Below are positions 10,783 through 26,289 of a stretch of 64,000 nucleotides of DNA, in pieces. Origin of the DNA: Rapana venosa (lineage: Eukaryota; Mollusca; Gastropoda; Neogastropoda; Muricidae); the NCBI GenBank assembly GCA_028751875.1, contig CM054155.1, positions 11,862,671 to 11,926,670 of the forward strand, given 5' to 3'. The stretch's first letter is position 1. Each line of letters opens with the position of its first letter. Below the pieces are notes generated by a model that worked only from the letters and a program-made list of their open reading frames with translations, had not been told where the DNA came from and ran no database searches. The position numbers and the translations under genes are program-made.

Positions 10783-11072
10783 GTGTACGTTGTGTGTGTT
10801 GTGCTGTGCTGTGTGTGTGCTGTGCTGTGTTGTGTGTTTGTGTGTGTGTGTTATGTGTTGTGTCTTTGCTCCACTTAGGAAACTTATCAATATACAAATA
10901 ACCCATGCAGTATGGTGGCCCCACTATTCACTTCAGAAGCTTATTGATATGCAAATAATCCATGTAGCATGGTGACTCCACACACACTTCCGAAGCTTAT
11001 CAATATGCAAATAATCCATGTACCCACACACCCATTGGAAGCTGATCAAAATGCAAATGCTGCTTGTGGCAG

Positions 11073-11210
11073 AGTGGCCCGGACATGCCTGGAGGACTGT
11101 GTGGTGGACGGGTTCCAGTTCCGCAAGGGAACGGTGGTGAGGTTGATGGGGAGCTTGCAGTACAGCGACCCCCTCCTCTACCCCCACCCCCATCTGTTTG
11201 ACCCTCACAG
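11073..11210 (+). CDS. P450 exon: beta-2 / PERF region
   Basis: Acceptor GCTTGTGGCAG. With the previous exon it reads PG-VARTCLEDCVVDGFQFRKGT, the standard R-x-C-x-x-D-x-x-x-x-G-x-x-x-x-KGT block, then LQYSDPLLYPHPHLFDPH. The final codon continues into the next exon (AG, phase 2). The next exon should carry the haem-binding Cys but was not recognised. A (GT)n tract of about 200 bp begins 35 bp after the donor. Confidence 0.88.
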
Positions 11211-11256
11211 GTAAGGCAGTTGTAGCTGACAGTGGAGATGGGATCTGCGCGCGCGC

Positions 11257-11354
<98 letters not shown>

Positions 11355-11448
11355 GTGTTGTGAGTGTTTGTGTGTGTGTGTGTGTGTAAGTGTTGTGTGT
11401 GTTTGTGTGTGTGCATGCGTGTGTGTTTATGTGTGTGTGTATGTGTGT

Positions 11449-14640
<3,192 letters not shown>

Positions 14641-14696
14641 ATAAAACATGGTTAGATGGTTAAAGTTGGAGGGGGGGGGGAGAGGGGGTTGTTTTG

Positions 14697-14741
<45 letters not shown>

Positions 14742-15021
14742 TGTGTGTGTGTGTGTGTTCTTTTCTTATTGCTGCCTCAACTTCCATGATGTTCCTGTCC
14801 TGCTATTCCTCCCACCTCCCCTCATCTCCATCTGTCTACACAGCTATGCCCAGACTCATCATGTGGCATCCTCAACGTCGAATTCCACAAGGAGCTTATT
14901 GATCAATGTTAGGCCGGCGTGGGGGCTACCAACCAGAGGGACTCTGCGATGGGTCATTTTTGGTGTTCAGTAGTGCCTGTTCTGAGCTAACACATGCAAG
15001 ACACCACCTGCTAAGCCCTCT

Positions 15022-15317
15022 TAAAGGTAACGGTGTCCCATATCCTATGTGGTCGTAGGGGAGCGAGGTATCAGAGACCTCAGCTTCTCCAGGGGCCAGT
15101 ATTTTGAGGGTGGTGCCCATCTCCTCTCCCTTACTGCTTTACCTTCCCTGACCCTAAAGAGGCAGGTAGGCTAGCCATTTACAGCTGGGTGAACTGGGGG
15201 ACTGTACTGAAGCCAAGGCCCGAAAACGGTCACCCACTTGGTAACCACGCTTGATGCAGTTTAATATTGGCTTGTGGAAAGCGAGTGCTCTGTGACCATT
15301 GAGCTATCCGGAGCCCA
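15022..15317 (-). mobile_element. SINE-B copy 2
   Basis: Full-length minus-strand copy. CTAAGCCCTCT is duplicated at 15011-15021 and 15318-15328, defining both ends. Confidence 0.88.
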
Positions 15318-15603
15318 CTAAGCCCTCTACTGACTACAATAATAGCATAGTCAGGGAGCCACATTGAGAGAGATGACAACACTGGGGTAGTGACCTGGTC
15401 AGTTTTTCTACATAATCATATCATTGTCAGATTGTGATTGTGAATAAGGAGTAGCCTAACTCTTCTTTGTAACAGTGTTGATCATAGAAAACAAAGGAGT
15501 GTATCAATGCATATCAAGAGAGATAGTGTTTGGAGTGTGTAGCCTATCTACAGTTCAGTGTGAAAAATGTGTGGATGCCTGGATCTCAATTCCTTTGTAG
15601 GAC

Positions 15604-15641
<38 letters not shown>

Positions 15642-15704
15642 CTATGAATTGTCTCTCTTTGACTGTGCAAGAAACTTTGACATTAATTTTTGACTGATTC
15701 TGTT

Positions 15705-15784
<80 letters not shown>

Positions 15785-16165
15785 TATTATATATGTGTGT
15801 GTGTGTTATCGTTTTTGATGTTCCCATAAGTGAAATACTCTGATGGTGTGGCTTCCTTATGGCTAACTTGGTGATAAAACTGATGTCCAATTCACTCTTC
15901 TTGAATTCGTCCAGAATACAAATAAGTTATTTTATGGTGTGTTGTGCTTGAGATGATGCTTGGTTAACCTTCAACGTTGGGTGCTGTTGACTACACACGG
16001 TAGACAATGTGGGTCCGTGTGGACCCATGGCCATCATGGAAGGAAAATTTGTGTTCAACCTTCCAAATACTGTGTGGGTCCAGGTGGACCCATGTCTATG
16101 AAGAGAGTTATTTCAGTCTCATCCTGTGTGTACCTGCTGTTTACATGTGTGTATGTGTGTGTTTG

Positions 16166-16232
16166 GAGACGGGATAGTTCAGTGGTCAGAGCACTCGATT
16201 TCCCCAAGCTAAGGGTAAATAATACATTATGT
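16166..16232 (+). mobile_element. SINE-B 5' fragment
   Basis: GACGGGATAGTTCAGTGGTC and AGAGCACTCGATTTCCCC match the SINE-B head. The sequence diverges after about 65 bp. Confidence 0.55.
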
Positions 16233-16348
16233 GTGGCACAGTTGCTCAGAGATTTATGCCTTGTTTCATATGTTTTGGAAGTTGAAATAAATTTTTGTAT
16301 CTATTGCAATCTTGTCTGGCTTCACATTCGTTCAGTGTGTGTGCGTGT

Positions 16349-16415
<67 letters not shown>

Positions 16416-17127
16416 GACAGACAGAGAGAGAATGTGCGTGCACACATACATCCACTTGCAGTATCATTGGGGAGTTTGGTGGAAAGGTTTTCTGATGTGC
16501 TATGTGTCACTATTTGTGACAAAGTGTGTTGGTGGTGGTTTGGGGTGGGGGTGGGGGGGGGGGGCAACGTGCTGTGTCATATACTCTGACACAGTGTGTT
16601 ACCTCCCCAATGTAAAAACAACCACACACACAAAAGAAATTAAAAAAATTTCTTTAAAGAAAACACCCACACAAGACACAGATCGAATCAATAAAGTTCG
16701 ATAACATGGTCTCATTCATCATAATTATTCAGTACAAAGGCCATTTACATTTTGGTCACCTTTCTGACTTCAGATTCAGATTATGACAAAAGAGAAGCAG
16801 AGCACGCAAAGTTTTTATTTGCTACTTTATTTATTTATTTATTTTTACTTGCTGCCATTATTAGCACCACATGTCTTGATTCTAAGCAGTTTTATCATAG
16901 CAAAATAAGAAATACTGAAGATTGTGACAAAGCACGTTGATGTGCTATAATGTGTCACATAGCACATAATTATTTTTATTTTTTAAATGTTTTAATAACA
17001 ATATAACAGCAGAGTATGCAGCGGTCCTGTTTACTTTCTTATGACATAAAGCAGTTTCCTGATATTTCTTTACTAATCAGCGGATCTGTTTATATTAAGA
17101 AGTTTTAGCATTGCCTAGTGTGAAGTA

Positions 17128-17424
17128 GGGGACGGGATAGCTCAGTGGTCGGAGCACTCGCTTTCCCCCAGCCAAGTTAAGCAGTGTCGAGCGTGGTTAC
17201 CAGTTGGATGGATGACCGTTTGCGCGCCTTGGCTTCAGTACAGTTCCCCCAGTTCACCCAGCTGTAAATGGGTACCTGCCCTCTTTAGGGTCAGGGAAGG
17301 TAAAGCAGCGAGGGAGAGGAGATGGGCGCCGCCCTCAATATGCTGGCCCTAGAGAAGTGAGGTCTCTGACGCCTCGCTCCCCTGCGACCTTAAGGTTATG
17401 GGACTCCTTTACCTTTACCTTTTT
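17128..17424 (+). mobile_element. SINE-B copy 3 (reference copy)
   Basis: A box TAGCTCAGTGG at 17139-17149. The segment 17173-17217 (GTTAAGCAGTGTCGAGCG, then GGTTACCAGTTGGATGGATG and ACCG) resembles 5S rRNA positions about 45-95, covering box A, the intermediate element and box C. The body carries AGCTGTAAATGGGTACCTG and the 3' end is (TTTACC)n. TAGTGTGAAGTA at 17116-17127 and TAGTGTGAGGTA at 17425-17436 are the target duplication (11 of 12). Confidence 0.88.
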
Positions 17425-17707
17425 TAGTGTGAGGTACTGAAGAGCTTTTACAAAGTGTCGGTGTGTCATCAACTGGGACCAAGGCAGATACTTGACAAAA
17501 ATGTGTGCGAGCTTCTAAAAACATGTTAATGCTAAAGTAATATGATTCTATTATCGAACTCTGATTGGTTTAGTTCCTGTTTGGTGTGTTTACAATGGGG
17601 GGGTCATGCCCTATGTCACTATTAGGACAAAATGCGTTGGTATCCCTAGGCTGACCGCAATCAGGCAAAAAGGAGGAAAAAAACCAAGAAATTTGTAATA
17701 TAGTGTG

Positions 17708-17709
<2 letters not shown>

Positions 17710-17774
<65 letters not shown>

Positions 17775-17819
17775 AACACACACAAACACACACACACAAA
17801 CACACACATACACACACAC

Positions 17820-17872
<53 letters not shown>
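17710..17872 (+). repeat. (CA)n array
   Basis: CA dinucleotides with occasional AA interruptions. Another CA-rich stretch at 27680-27888 lies just upstream of MINDY exon 3. Confidence 0.95.
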
Positions 17873-17875
<3 letters not shown>

Positions 17876-18344
17876 AAATCAATTCAACTTCGATGATCAC
17901 GTTACGTCCCCAATGTTAAAAAAAAAATCAAAACCAAAATAGGCCCACCTAAATCAATACAAGTTCGATAATACTATGACAGCACGTGTGCGAGCGCACG
18001 CAGAACATCTTGCACACATGTTTAAACCTGTACTGTTCCGCCTTTTGGAAGAGTAGGCTATTTTGTGCGGGTGGGAAGGGATGACAAAATTTACAAAACT
18101 GCATGCACACGGGAACTAGATGTAAAAACGCACATGAATCTTTATTGTTTTGTCCTAAAAAATAAAATAATAAATTAACAAATTAATACTTATCAATGTT
18201 AGAAGAAGAAATTACATAATAGTTTTATTGCTAACAAAGACTTCCTCAGTATTATGGAGAAAATTATCTTCATTATGTAATTGGTGTACTAATAAATTGA
18301 AATATCAACCAAACATTTTCAAAAACTGAAATTGCCCCAATAAC

Positions 18345-18442
<98 letters not shown>

Positions 18443-18762
18443 ACTGAACAGGTTTAATGTACATTGGCCTTTGGCCACAATACATACAGTGGGCAAGGCA
18501 AAAAGGCAAATGAAGGAAACAAAATGCAAAAAGAGATCGTCACATTTTCCATCTAAGCCAGCTCTCCTGGTGGCATCACACCAAGTACATTATCCAATTA
18601 ACCAAAACAATAAGACGATGAACCTTGAAAGCAAAACACGAAGTCGATGCATATAACATAATCAAAAGAACAGCACATCAAGCAGCCACAATGACTTATA
18701 ACGGAAACAAGGAGTAGCCTACAAACAACAGCACAATTACAAAATGCTTTTCTTTCGTCTGT

Positions 18763-19447
18763 TCATAGCATGAAAAACATACCTGAGAGATTGTGTCGGT
18801 GATTTTCGTTTGTTCCTTCCAGCAATCTGGATAGTGTCATGCATTTTGATTCTTTAAGAAATTTCTCTCTTAAATCTGAATACAAACTGCAATCAAATAT
18901 GAAGTGACATTCATTTTCTATTTTGTTCACACAGAAAGGACAGCTTTTGTCTCTTATAGATTCGCTATATCTGTTGACATTATTATTGATAGGAAGCACA
19001 TTAAGTCTTAACTGCGTAATAGCCACTCGAAAACAATACATCTCCATACCATAAATGTACTTCTCCTTTTGAAAGCATTGCTTCAAAAGACCTATAAATG
19101 CTATACCTTTCATGTTCTATGATTGTTCCATCCCATTCTTGGATAAACATATCAACTAGTCGCTGTTTAAACAAACGCAGAAACATCTTTTCATCTCCAA
19201 CACCTTGCTGCATCCATACAATGTTAAAACCTCACCCACACAGAATTACTCTCACCTTTGAAACCCAACAGCTTTTGCCAGCTATGTCTAAATTAAGTAA
19301 CATTTTGTACGCCATATGAGGCAACCTTTCAACATCCATCCGCAACACTTTCAACCAATATCTTAAACATGCTACATAAGAGTTGATATACAATGGGTAC
19401 CTCCCCAACTCTCCATATACCATGTTATTTGGTGTTCTCACTGGGAC
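18763..19447 (-). mobile_element. LINE 3' fragment, family X (copy 1)
   Basis: Minus strand reads MVYGELGRYPLYINSYVACL with LRYWLKVLRMDVERLPHMAY, then WMQQGVGDEKMFLRLFKQRL, IQEWDGTIIEHERYSIYRSF and CPFCVNKIENECHFIFDCSL. This is the C-terminal region, after the reverse transcriptase, of a LINE-type polyprotein, ending in a CPFC...CHF...C zinc-binding-like motif. Frames shift several times. It abuts a (GA)n block at 19453. Confidence 0.75.
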
Positions 19448-19531
<84 letters not shown>

Positions 19532-19539
19532 CGATAGAC

Positions 19540-19644
<105 letters not shown>

Positions 19645-20128
19645 TGACAATGACAATGACGAATTCTTTTATTTCGAGGATAATGAATAAGCACCCATGT
19701 GCTTTTTTACATCCAGTCCCCGCCCTTAGGGATACATCATATGATATTAAAGTAAACCTGATACCCATACACTCACATAGTAAAAGAAACACACACACAC
19801 ACAAAACATGAACAGAAAAAAGCAACAAATAAACAAAATAAAACAAACAAAACAAAAAATCCACACATACAAACAAACAAAAACAAACAGCAAAGAAACC
19901 AAAAGCAAAATAAAAACAACAAGAGGGGGGTGGCAACCAAATAATCCCCCCCTCCCACCCCCCCACCCCCCAAAAAAAAACCAACAACTGCATAGTATAA
20001 AGGAGAATAAACCATAACAGTCAACAAATTCGTTGTACTTTTTTCTTTATAGGGAAAGCAACAGCAATAGTAAACTACACAAAAACAAATGTTGAATAAG
20101 CAGACTTTAGGAGATTATAAGTGAGTGA

Positions 20129-20216
<88 letters not shown>

Positions 20217-20276
20217 TTGTTGTTGTTGTTGTTGTTGTCGTCTTCAATTTAACGTCTGTTCACTCTAAGTGATATT

Positions 20277-22120
20277 CACTGTTCACTGGTCCCGTAACCC
20301 GCCAGGGTCGTAAGGGCGCTGCATGGTGGACGAACGGTGGACCAGCTGGCTCCACTTAGCGCGGTCGTGGGCGAGTGCCTGGGTGACACTGAAGTCCTCC
20401 CCTGTCCAATCACGGATGTCGTCGGCCCACTTTCTCCTCTGTCTGCCCCGTCTTCTCTTCCCCTGGACTGTTCCTTGCAGGATGGTCTTTGCAAGTCCTT
20501 CTGAGCGTGTTACGTGCCCATACCATCTGAGTTTCCTCTTTTTCGCCGTGGTCAGTAGGTCTTCATAGTCCCGCACTTGTTGAGTGATCATTCTGCGGAC
20601 TTCATTGTTGGTGACATGGTTCTTGTATGAGATGCCAAGGAGCCTTCTGAGGCATCTCATTTCTACTGCTTGGATCCTCCTTTGTAGGTCTGCGTTCAGT
20701 GTCCATGCCTCACATGCGTAAAGCATGATTGAGGTGACTAGCGCGTTTAGTAACTTTACCTTGGTTCCGAGAGGGATGTTTCTGTCTCTCCATATGGTCT
20801 TCAGTCTTGCCATTGCTGCTGCTGTTTGTGCCGCTCTTGCTAGGATTTCGGTCTTCGATCCCTCCTCACTTATGATGGCTCCAAGGTACTTGAAATGGTC
20901 AACTGTCTCCAGTTCTTTTCCGCTGAAAGTGATCTTGGTGGTGATTGGCTGGGCACTGTTTGACATGAGCTTGGTTTTCTCGGCGCTGATTTCCATGCCA
21001 TATCGTGAGGATATTTCGTCCAGTTGCTTCACTAGGTTGGCCAGTTCCTCTTCATTTCCTGCCAGACCGTCAATGTCATCGGAAAACCTGAGGTTGGTGA
21101 TTGTTCGCCCTCCAATGCTGACTGTGCCTGTGTGGTCTTCCAAGGCGTCAGTCATGATGCGTTCGAGGAAAATGTTAAACAGTGTCGGCGACAGCAGACA
21201 TCCCTGTCGGACCCCAACTGAGGTACGGAACCATTCCCCTACCGTGCCCTGTACGAGTACTGCACTGGTGGCCTTTGAGTAGAGTTCCTTGATGGTGTGG
21301 ATCAGCTTCTAGCCCATGTTGAATTTGTTCATGGTGGCCCACAGAGCGTCATGCCATACTCTATCGAAGGCCTTCTTAAAATCAATGAAGACGTGGAAGA
21401 TGTCTTGTTGATGCTGGCTGTATTTCTCACACAGAACCCTCAGGTTGAATATCTGTTCTGTGGTGTTTCTATTTGGGCGGAAACCGGCCTGCTCTTCGGC
21501 GATGATCTCTTCTGCCTGTGGTTTCAGCCTGTTCAGGATCACTTTCAGCATGACTTTACTGGCATGACTTATGAGGCTGATTGTCCTGTAGTTTTGGCAC
21601 TGCTGGAGATTTCCTTTCTTGGGGAGAGTGATGATGAGTGATTGGGTCCATGGTGAAGGCCACTCTCCGGTCTGTCAGATCTTGTTACTTATTGGTCAGG
21701 TCAGAGGTGTCCTCTGCTACCGGTAACCATGTAACCTGGTACCATCTGTGACATGTGGGGAGTCAACCCAACCAAAAATCACCTCTGGAGAGAGATGGGC
21801 GCCGCCAGGCTACTTTTGCCCAAGACACGCTATATGGAATGGACAAAAATAAAGAATATACCGGATCGGTCGCCGCCCGGGTCAACAAGGACCGCGCCTT
21901 CCGTCTGCCACCAGGGCGGGGGCGCCAAGTATGCTACTGGTGGAACCCCTACAACTAAAATCAGAGGAAGGGACTACATCACCATCGCAACATGGAACGT
22001 CAGAAGTCTGGCCCAAACAGGCAAACTCCAAGAACTGCTATACGAGCTGGACAGGTACACCTGGCATCTGGTAGGTCTCTATGAGGTCAGATGGAAAGAG
22101 CACGGTGAACACCATACTAG
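20277..22120 (-). mobile_element. RTE-like non-LTR element with 5' inversion, flanked by GTGATATT duplications
   Basis: Minus-strand RT text includes AGFRPNRNTTEQIFNLRV and FIDFKKAFDRVWHDALW at 21309-21551, then TITNLRFSDDIDGLAGNEEE to the end at 20283, with LLNALVTSIMLYACEAWTLN and GRQRRKWADDIRDWTG. The catalytic motif is F-S-D-D. The stop is followed within six bases by the left target-site copy, so the 3' UTR is almost absent. On the plus strand at 21780-22115 is the endonuclease N-terminus (ITIATWNVRSLAQTGKLQEL, LVGLYEVRWKEHGE), inverted relative to the RT. This is the usual product of twin priming. GTGATATT occurs at 20269-20276 and 22121-22128. Confidence 0.85.
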
Positions 22121-22275
22121 GTGATATTAGACGAGGGAAATAGAAAGTGTAATGGAAGTTAAAGAAGGGAGAGGAAGGAGTTGAAGGAGAAAAGGTTAAG
22201 AAATAGCATCAGTGCTGGTATTTTTGTCAAAAAAAAACAAAACAAAAAAAACAAAACTGAGAAAACCTGTGTGTC

Positions 22276-22370
<95 letters not shown>

Positions 22371-22371
22371 T

Positions 22372-23892
22372 ACATATACCTACTTCATCTACATCATTGT
22401 TTAAACACGCTTCTACTCGCTTCTGACTCAGGGAAAATCTCCCTTCTCACTCTACTCGACTTATCAGCAGCCTTCGATACTATAGACCACTCAATTCTCC
22501 TCTCCCGTCTTCAAAAAACGTTCGGTGTTGCTGGCATAGCCCTCACCTGGTATAATTCATACCTTACTGACCGATTCCAGACAGTTGCAGTAAACAAGAT
22601 TCAATCAATACCTGCCAAACTGGAATGCGGAGTCCCACAGGGATCAGTTCTAGGCCCTGTTCTTTTCACTCTTTACACTGCCCCACTGTCACATATCATA
22701 AACCGTCATCAAATCAACCATCATTTTTACGCAGATGACTCTCAGATTCAAAGCAGTGTTACTTCTGAAAATCTGCCTTCTCTCCTGACAAATAATTATG
22801 GCCTGCTGCTTTGAAGAAATTCAAAACTGGATGACACAGAACAAATTACAGCTAAATGCAGATAAAACCTAAGCCATGCTCGTAGGGACCAAACACAAAC
22901 TCTCTTCCATTACAACAGCTTCAATAGAACTTGGCAATACATCAGTCCCTCTATCCACTGCTGTGAAGTATCTAGGTGTTGTAATGGACAACACACTTTC
23001 TATGAAAAAATTCATCACCCAGACCTGTCAGTCGTGCTACTATCAATTACGGCGTATTAGTGCAATTCGAAAGTACCTGTCCACTGATGCAACAGCCAAA
23101 CTTGTCACTTCTCTCATTCTTTCATGTCTGGACTATTGTAATTCTCTTTTGTCTGGTCTGCCAGCATCATCAATCCACTCCCTTCAAGTATACAAAACTC
23201 CGCAGCTCGACTAGTTCTCAGAAAGAAAAAATCTGAGCACATTACTCCTCTCTTGCGATCTCTCCACTGGCTGCCTGTGCCACAGAGAGTAAATTATAAG
23301 ATCAGTACCCTCTGTTACAAATGTCTCCACAAAACTGCACCCTCCTACCTCTGTGAATGTCTTAACCTGTACACTCCTTCACGTTCCCTCCGCTCTACTG
23401 CAGATACCTTGTGCCTACAAATACCTAGATTCAACCAATCCACTGTTGGCCGCTGCTCTTTCTCTATTTCGGGTCCATCGACCTGGAATGAGCTCCCTCT
23501 CTCTCTTTGCCAGAAACCTAGTTATGACACTTTTAAATCCAGCCTCAAGACATATTTATTTCAAACCTAAGATTTCCCCCCTCCTGTTTCATATCAGAGC
23601 TATCCCACCTTCACTAACCCATGTCCTATCACCCTGCTAAAGAATACGACCTAAGTGAGTGTGTGTGTGTGCTTTTGTAAAACATTTGACTATTGAAATT
23701 TTATTTAATAGATTTTGTCTGCAGCGCACTATGTTTGTAAATATCTGTTTGTTTAAACTATTGATCATTTATCATTGATTGCATGACTGTGTAAGATTAG
23801 GTTGAATGCATGCGCTTTGATTTGTCTTTTCAAGATATAGGCTATATAAGTTCCATGTATTATTATTATTATTATTGTTGTTGTTGTTGTTG
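22372..23892 (+). mobile_element. CR1/L2-like non-LTR retrotransposon, 5'-truncated
   Basis: Reads LLDLSAAFDTIDHSILLSRL, ECGVPQGSVLGPVLFTLYTA and HHFYADDSQIQSS (RT motifs), then AVKYLGVVMDNTLSMKKFI, LSCLDYCNSLLSGLP and the typical C-terminal SLHWLPVPQRVNYKI...FSISGPSTWNELPLSL. There is a stop near 22814 and another near 23217, so it is inactive. It begins directly after a (GA)n-G10 tract at 22292-22368 and ends in a (TAT)n(TTG)n tail at 23858-23892. The 3' end matches several short fragments elsewhere in the window. Confidence 0.88.
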
Positions 23893-24222
23893 TTTACAAA
23901 ATTAATGACATTATAATTTACGTATTTGTTCAACTATAATATGACAGTAACGTCATGGGGTCAACGGAGTCAGCTAGGCTGTTTAATTAAACCAAAACAA
24001 AAACAAAAAGAAAAGAAAAACAGAAAAAGGAATCAACAGAAGCACAGACCTAATCATGGTGGCCTGTGAGAACCAGGACTTGTAAAATCAAAACAGAAAG
24101 TAGCCCATGATATATTTGTCTCTGATTGGTTGAAAGGAAAAAGTATACCGCCAATCGCGAGCACTGTGCAATCGCGGAAAATAAAGATGGGAGTGAATCA
24201 ATAGCACGCAGCGACCGAAACC

Positions 24223-24303
24223 ATGAAAGCAAATTTTTATATGATGTGGAACTGTGCATTTATCATTTTTCTGTTAATTGTATTCATTTACTACCTTTAT
24301 TCA
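24223..24303 (+). CDS. Candidate first exon encoding a membrane-anchor peptide
   Basis: An ATG opens 27 codons: MKANFYMMWNC followed by the hydrophobic run AFIIFLLIVFIYYLYS, then a consensus donor TCA/GTAAGT. Upstream there are two CCAAT-like motifs (GATTGGTTG near 24124 and CCAATCG near 24150), so this could be a promoter-proximal exon. Spliced directly to 25489 it would stop after a few codons. It may be a short leader ORF of the MINDY-4B-like gene, an exon of another transcript, or chance. No family was recognised. Confidence 0.3.
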
Positions 24304-25488
24304 GTAAGTGAGACTAAACAGTGAGTTTGAGCCGAAAAATCAAGCACATCTTTGAAACGGCCACTAGGCATACAGCAGTAACAAGGGACGACAAATGATA
24401 TTGCACGAATTATCTCACCGGAAATGACGGCTTAGTTGGACAGCGTCTTGCGACCATAGTGATCGGTCAGCCCAGAAGAAGTTTTTTTTGATGGCTTAAA
24501 TCTACATCGGTTCGAAAAGTGAAATTTGTGAGTGCATTTGTTTGTAATCTATTGTTTGATGCATTTTGGTGCTCAACAATGATGTGTTTGTTTGTGATGA
24601 TAATAATTTGAAGGAAAAGTAGCTGACCAATGGAAGATTCGATTCAGGATTACTATTGACCTTGTTTATAAATAATTATTATGATTTCCACATTTTTTTT
24701 TTTAATCTAAGGGACAGTGTGTGTGTGTGTGCACGCGCTTGTGTAGTATTATGGGGTGGTTGTGGTTTATGTTATAGATACAGTATACATGATGACAGTG
24801 TTGGGGGCATGGGAGAGGGGTTCTGGGTGCTCAAACAACACAGACCCCTTGGGATGTGTGTATGTGTGCAAGTACATAATTATGTGTCTATGTATCATTG
24901 TGTGTGTGCATGTGCACGTGCGTGCGAGCGTGTGTGTGTGTGTGCAGTGTGTATGTGTGTGTGCATGTGTGTGTGAGAGAGACCCATTCCTTCCACTCCT
25001 CCACCTTTTTTATGGGACTGGGTTAAGCCCTTCCAGACCACAGGTTCAGTCAGGAACCACTTCTCCTATTTGTGCCATGTTGATTTTGGAGGTTATCAGT
25101 TAGGAACTTAATGAGGTATGCTATTTAACATTAAAAAATTACCTCAATGTTAATTTTTGTGACAGCAACCATTTGTTGATTCATTCATCAAATTGTTTAA
25201 AAATAAACATACTCTCTCAAATGAGATACATATATGTGTGTGTGTCTGTGTGTGTGTAGCACATTCACAAAAAACAAATACATAAAGGTAATTGACTAAT
25301 TGTTCAACTGCAATAGTTTTCTAGTACTTGTTCAGAAGAGTGGGTTTTTGCTTGTTTTTTTACTCTGGCGGGTGTCTCTGTCACCAATAATCCATTGAAT
25401 GTTAAAATCTTTTCAGGCTATTAATCAATTTAAAGGTATTTATTTTTTTACATTACTATAGCCCTTGACCATGAAATGTTTTGTGCAG

Positions 25489-25767
25489 GGCAGCATTTGA
25501 ACCACTGGAGTCAACACTCACACAGCCTCGTATGTGAACAGGATGAGCCAACTTCCAGAATAATCTTCTGAAAATCTAGCACTGAAGACCGACAGACTTC
25601 ACGATGGAGTCACCAGTTACGGAAACTCTCACGATGGAGTCACCAGTTACGGAAACTCAGCCTCCAATGACGGAGCGTGAGGGGACGTGTCTGCAACAGA
25701 AAGAAATCAGCTAATGCGTCTGTTGAACTTTATCGAAAATGACAAAATCAACTTGGGAGACGTCAAG
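25489..25767 (+). CDS. MINDY4B: MINDY-4B-like exon 1: 5' UTR and start of coding
   Basis: Acceptor TTTTGTGCAG, so a non-coding exon must lie upstream. The ATG at 25604 starts MESPVTETLT, repeated once by an in-frame 30-bp duplication (second ATG 25634), but this frame stops at GAAATCAGCTAA. The other frame, open to the donor, reads SATERNQLMRLLNFIENDK then INLGDVK. The two frames would join if the G run at 25681-25684 had five G instead of four. If no base is missing, the first usable ATG is 25714 and the upstream ATGs form a short upstream ORF. Donor AAG/GTATAA, phase 0. Confidence 0.55.
25602..25661 (+). repeat. 30-bp tandem duplication at the MINDY-4B-like start
   Basis: CACGATGGAGTCACCAGTTA through GGAAACTCT occurs twice in direct succession, duplicating the start ATG (25604 and 25634) in frame and adding ten residues (MESPVTETLT). 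Confidence 0.92.
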
Positions 25768-26133
25768 GTATAATTTTGTGAATTTTGTGTTGCTGTTGTT
25801 TTGTCTATTGTTTCGACTGTGTATATTTCATATTTATATTTATCTGTATAATTTGTCTTTTATAACTGTAGACTTATAAAGATTGTATATTTATAAATAC
25901 TGTAAATATACTAGGAACATTGTGAATGTATGTGTGTGTTTAGCTTATGTGGGTGTGCAGCCCTTTTCTTTTGCTGATTGTTTGAAAAGAAGGTTTTCTT
26001 TTTGTGGATTGTTTTGGGTTTTTTCTTTCTTGTTCTGTTTTGTTTCTCTGTGTTACTGTTAGCCCAACATATTTATCACTGGTGACCTACCAGTGCTGCT
26101 TTTCTTATGTAGATATTTCAGTTTTTCTTCCAG

Positions 26134-26289
26134 ACAATATCATTCCAAGCTCATTCTGTAGAGCCTCTCAGAGCCAAAATTCCAATGAAAGCAATGAATC
26201 AGTGTTATGCTACCACTGAGATACCCGCAAGCACAGGCCCTGCATTACTGCTGGGTCAGTTTAGAGAATGCTCTGTGGTGCATATTGTG
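26134..26289 (+). CDS. MINDY4B: MINDY-4B-like exon 2 (family-divergent N-terminal region)
   Basis: Acceptor TTTTTCTTCCAG. Open reading TISFQAHSVEPLRAKIPMKA then MNQCYATTEIPAST. Two donors are possible: G/GTCAGT after 26254 (phase 1) or GTG/GTATGA after 26289 (phase 0). Only the second keeps frame with the next proposed exon at 27924, so it is used here. If the first is correct, another exon is missing. No conserved domain was recognised. Confidence 0.55.

Noticed and set aside
14844..14973. Candidate P450 haem exon after acceptor CTGTCTACACAG
   Set aside because: In the required phase it reads YAQTHHVASSTS... without FxxGxRxCxG, and it stops without a donor-like end.
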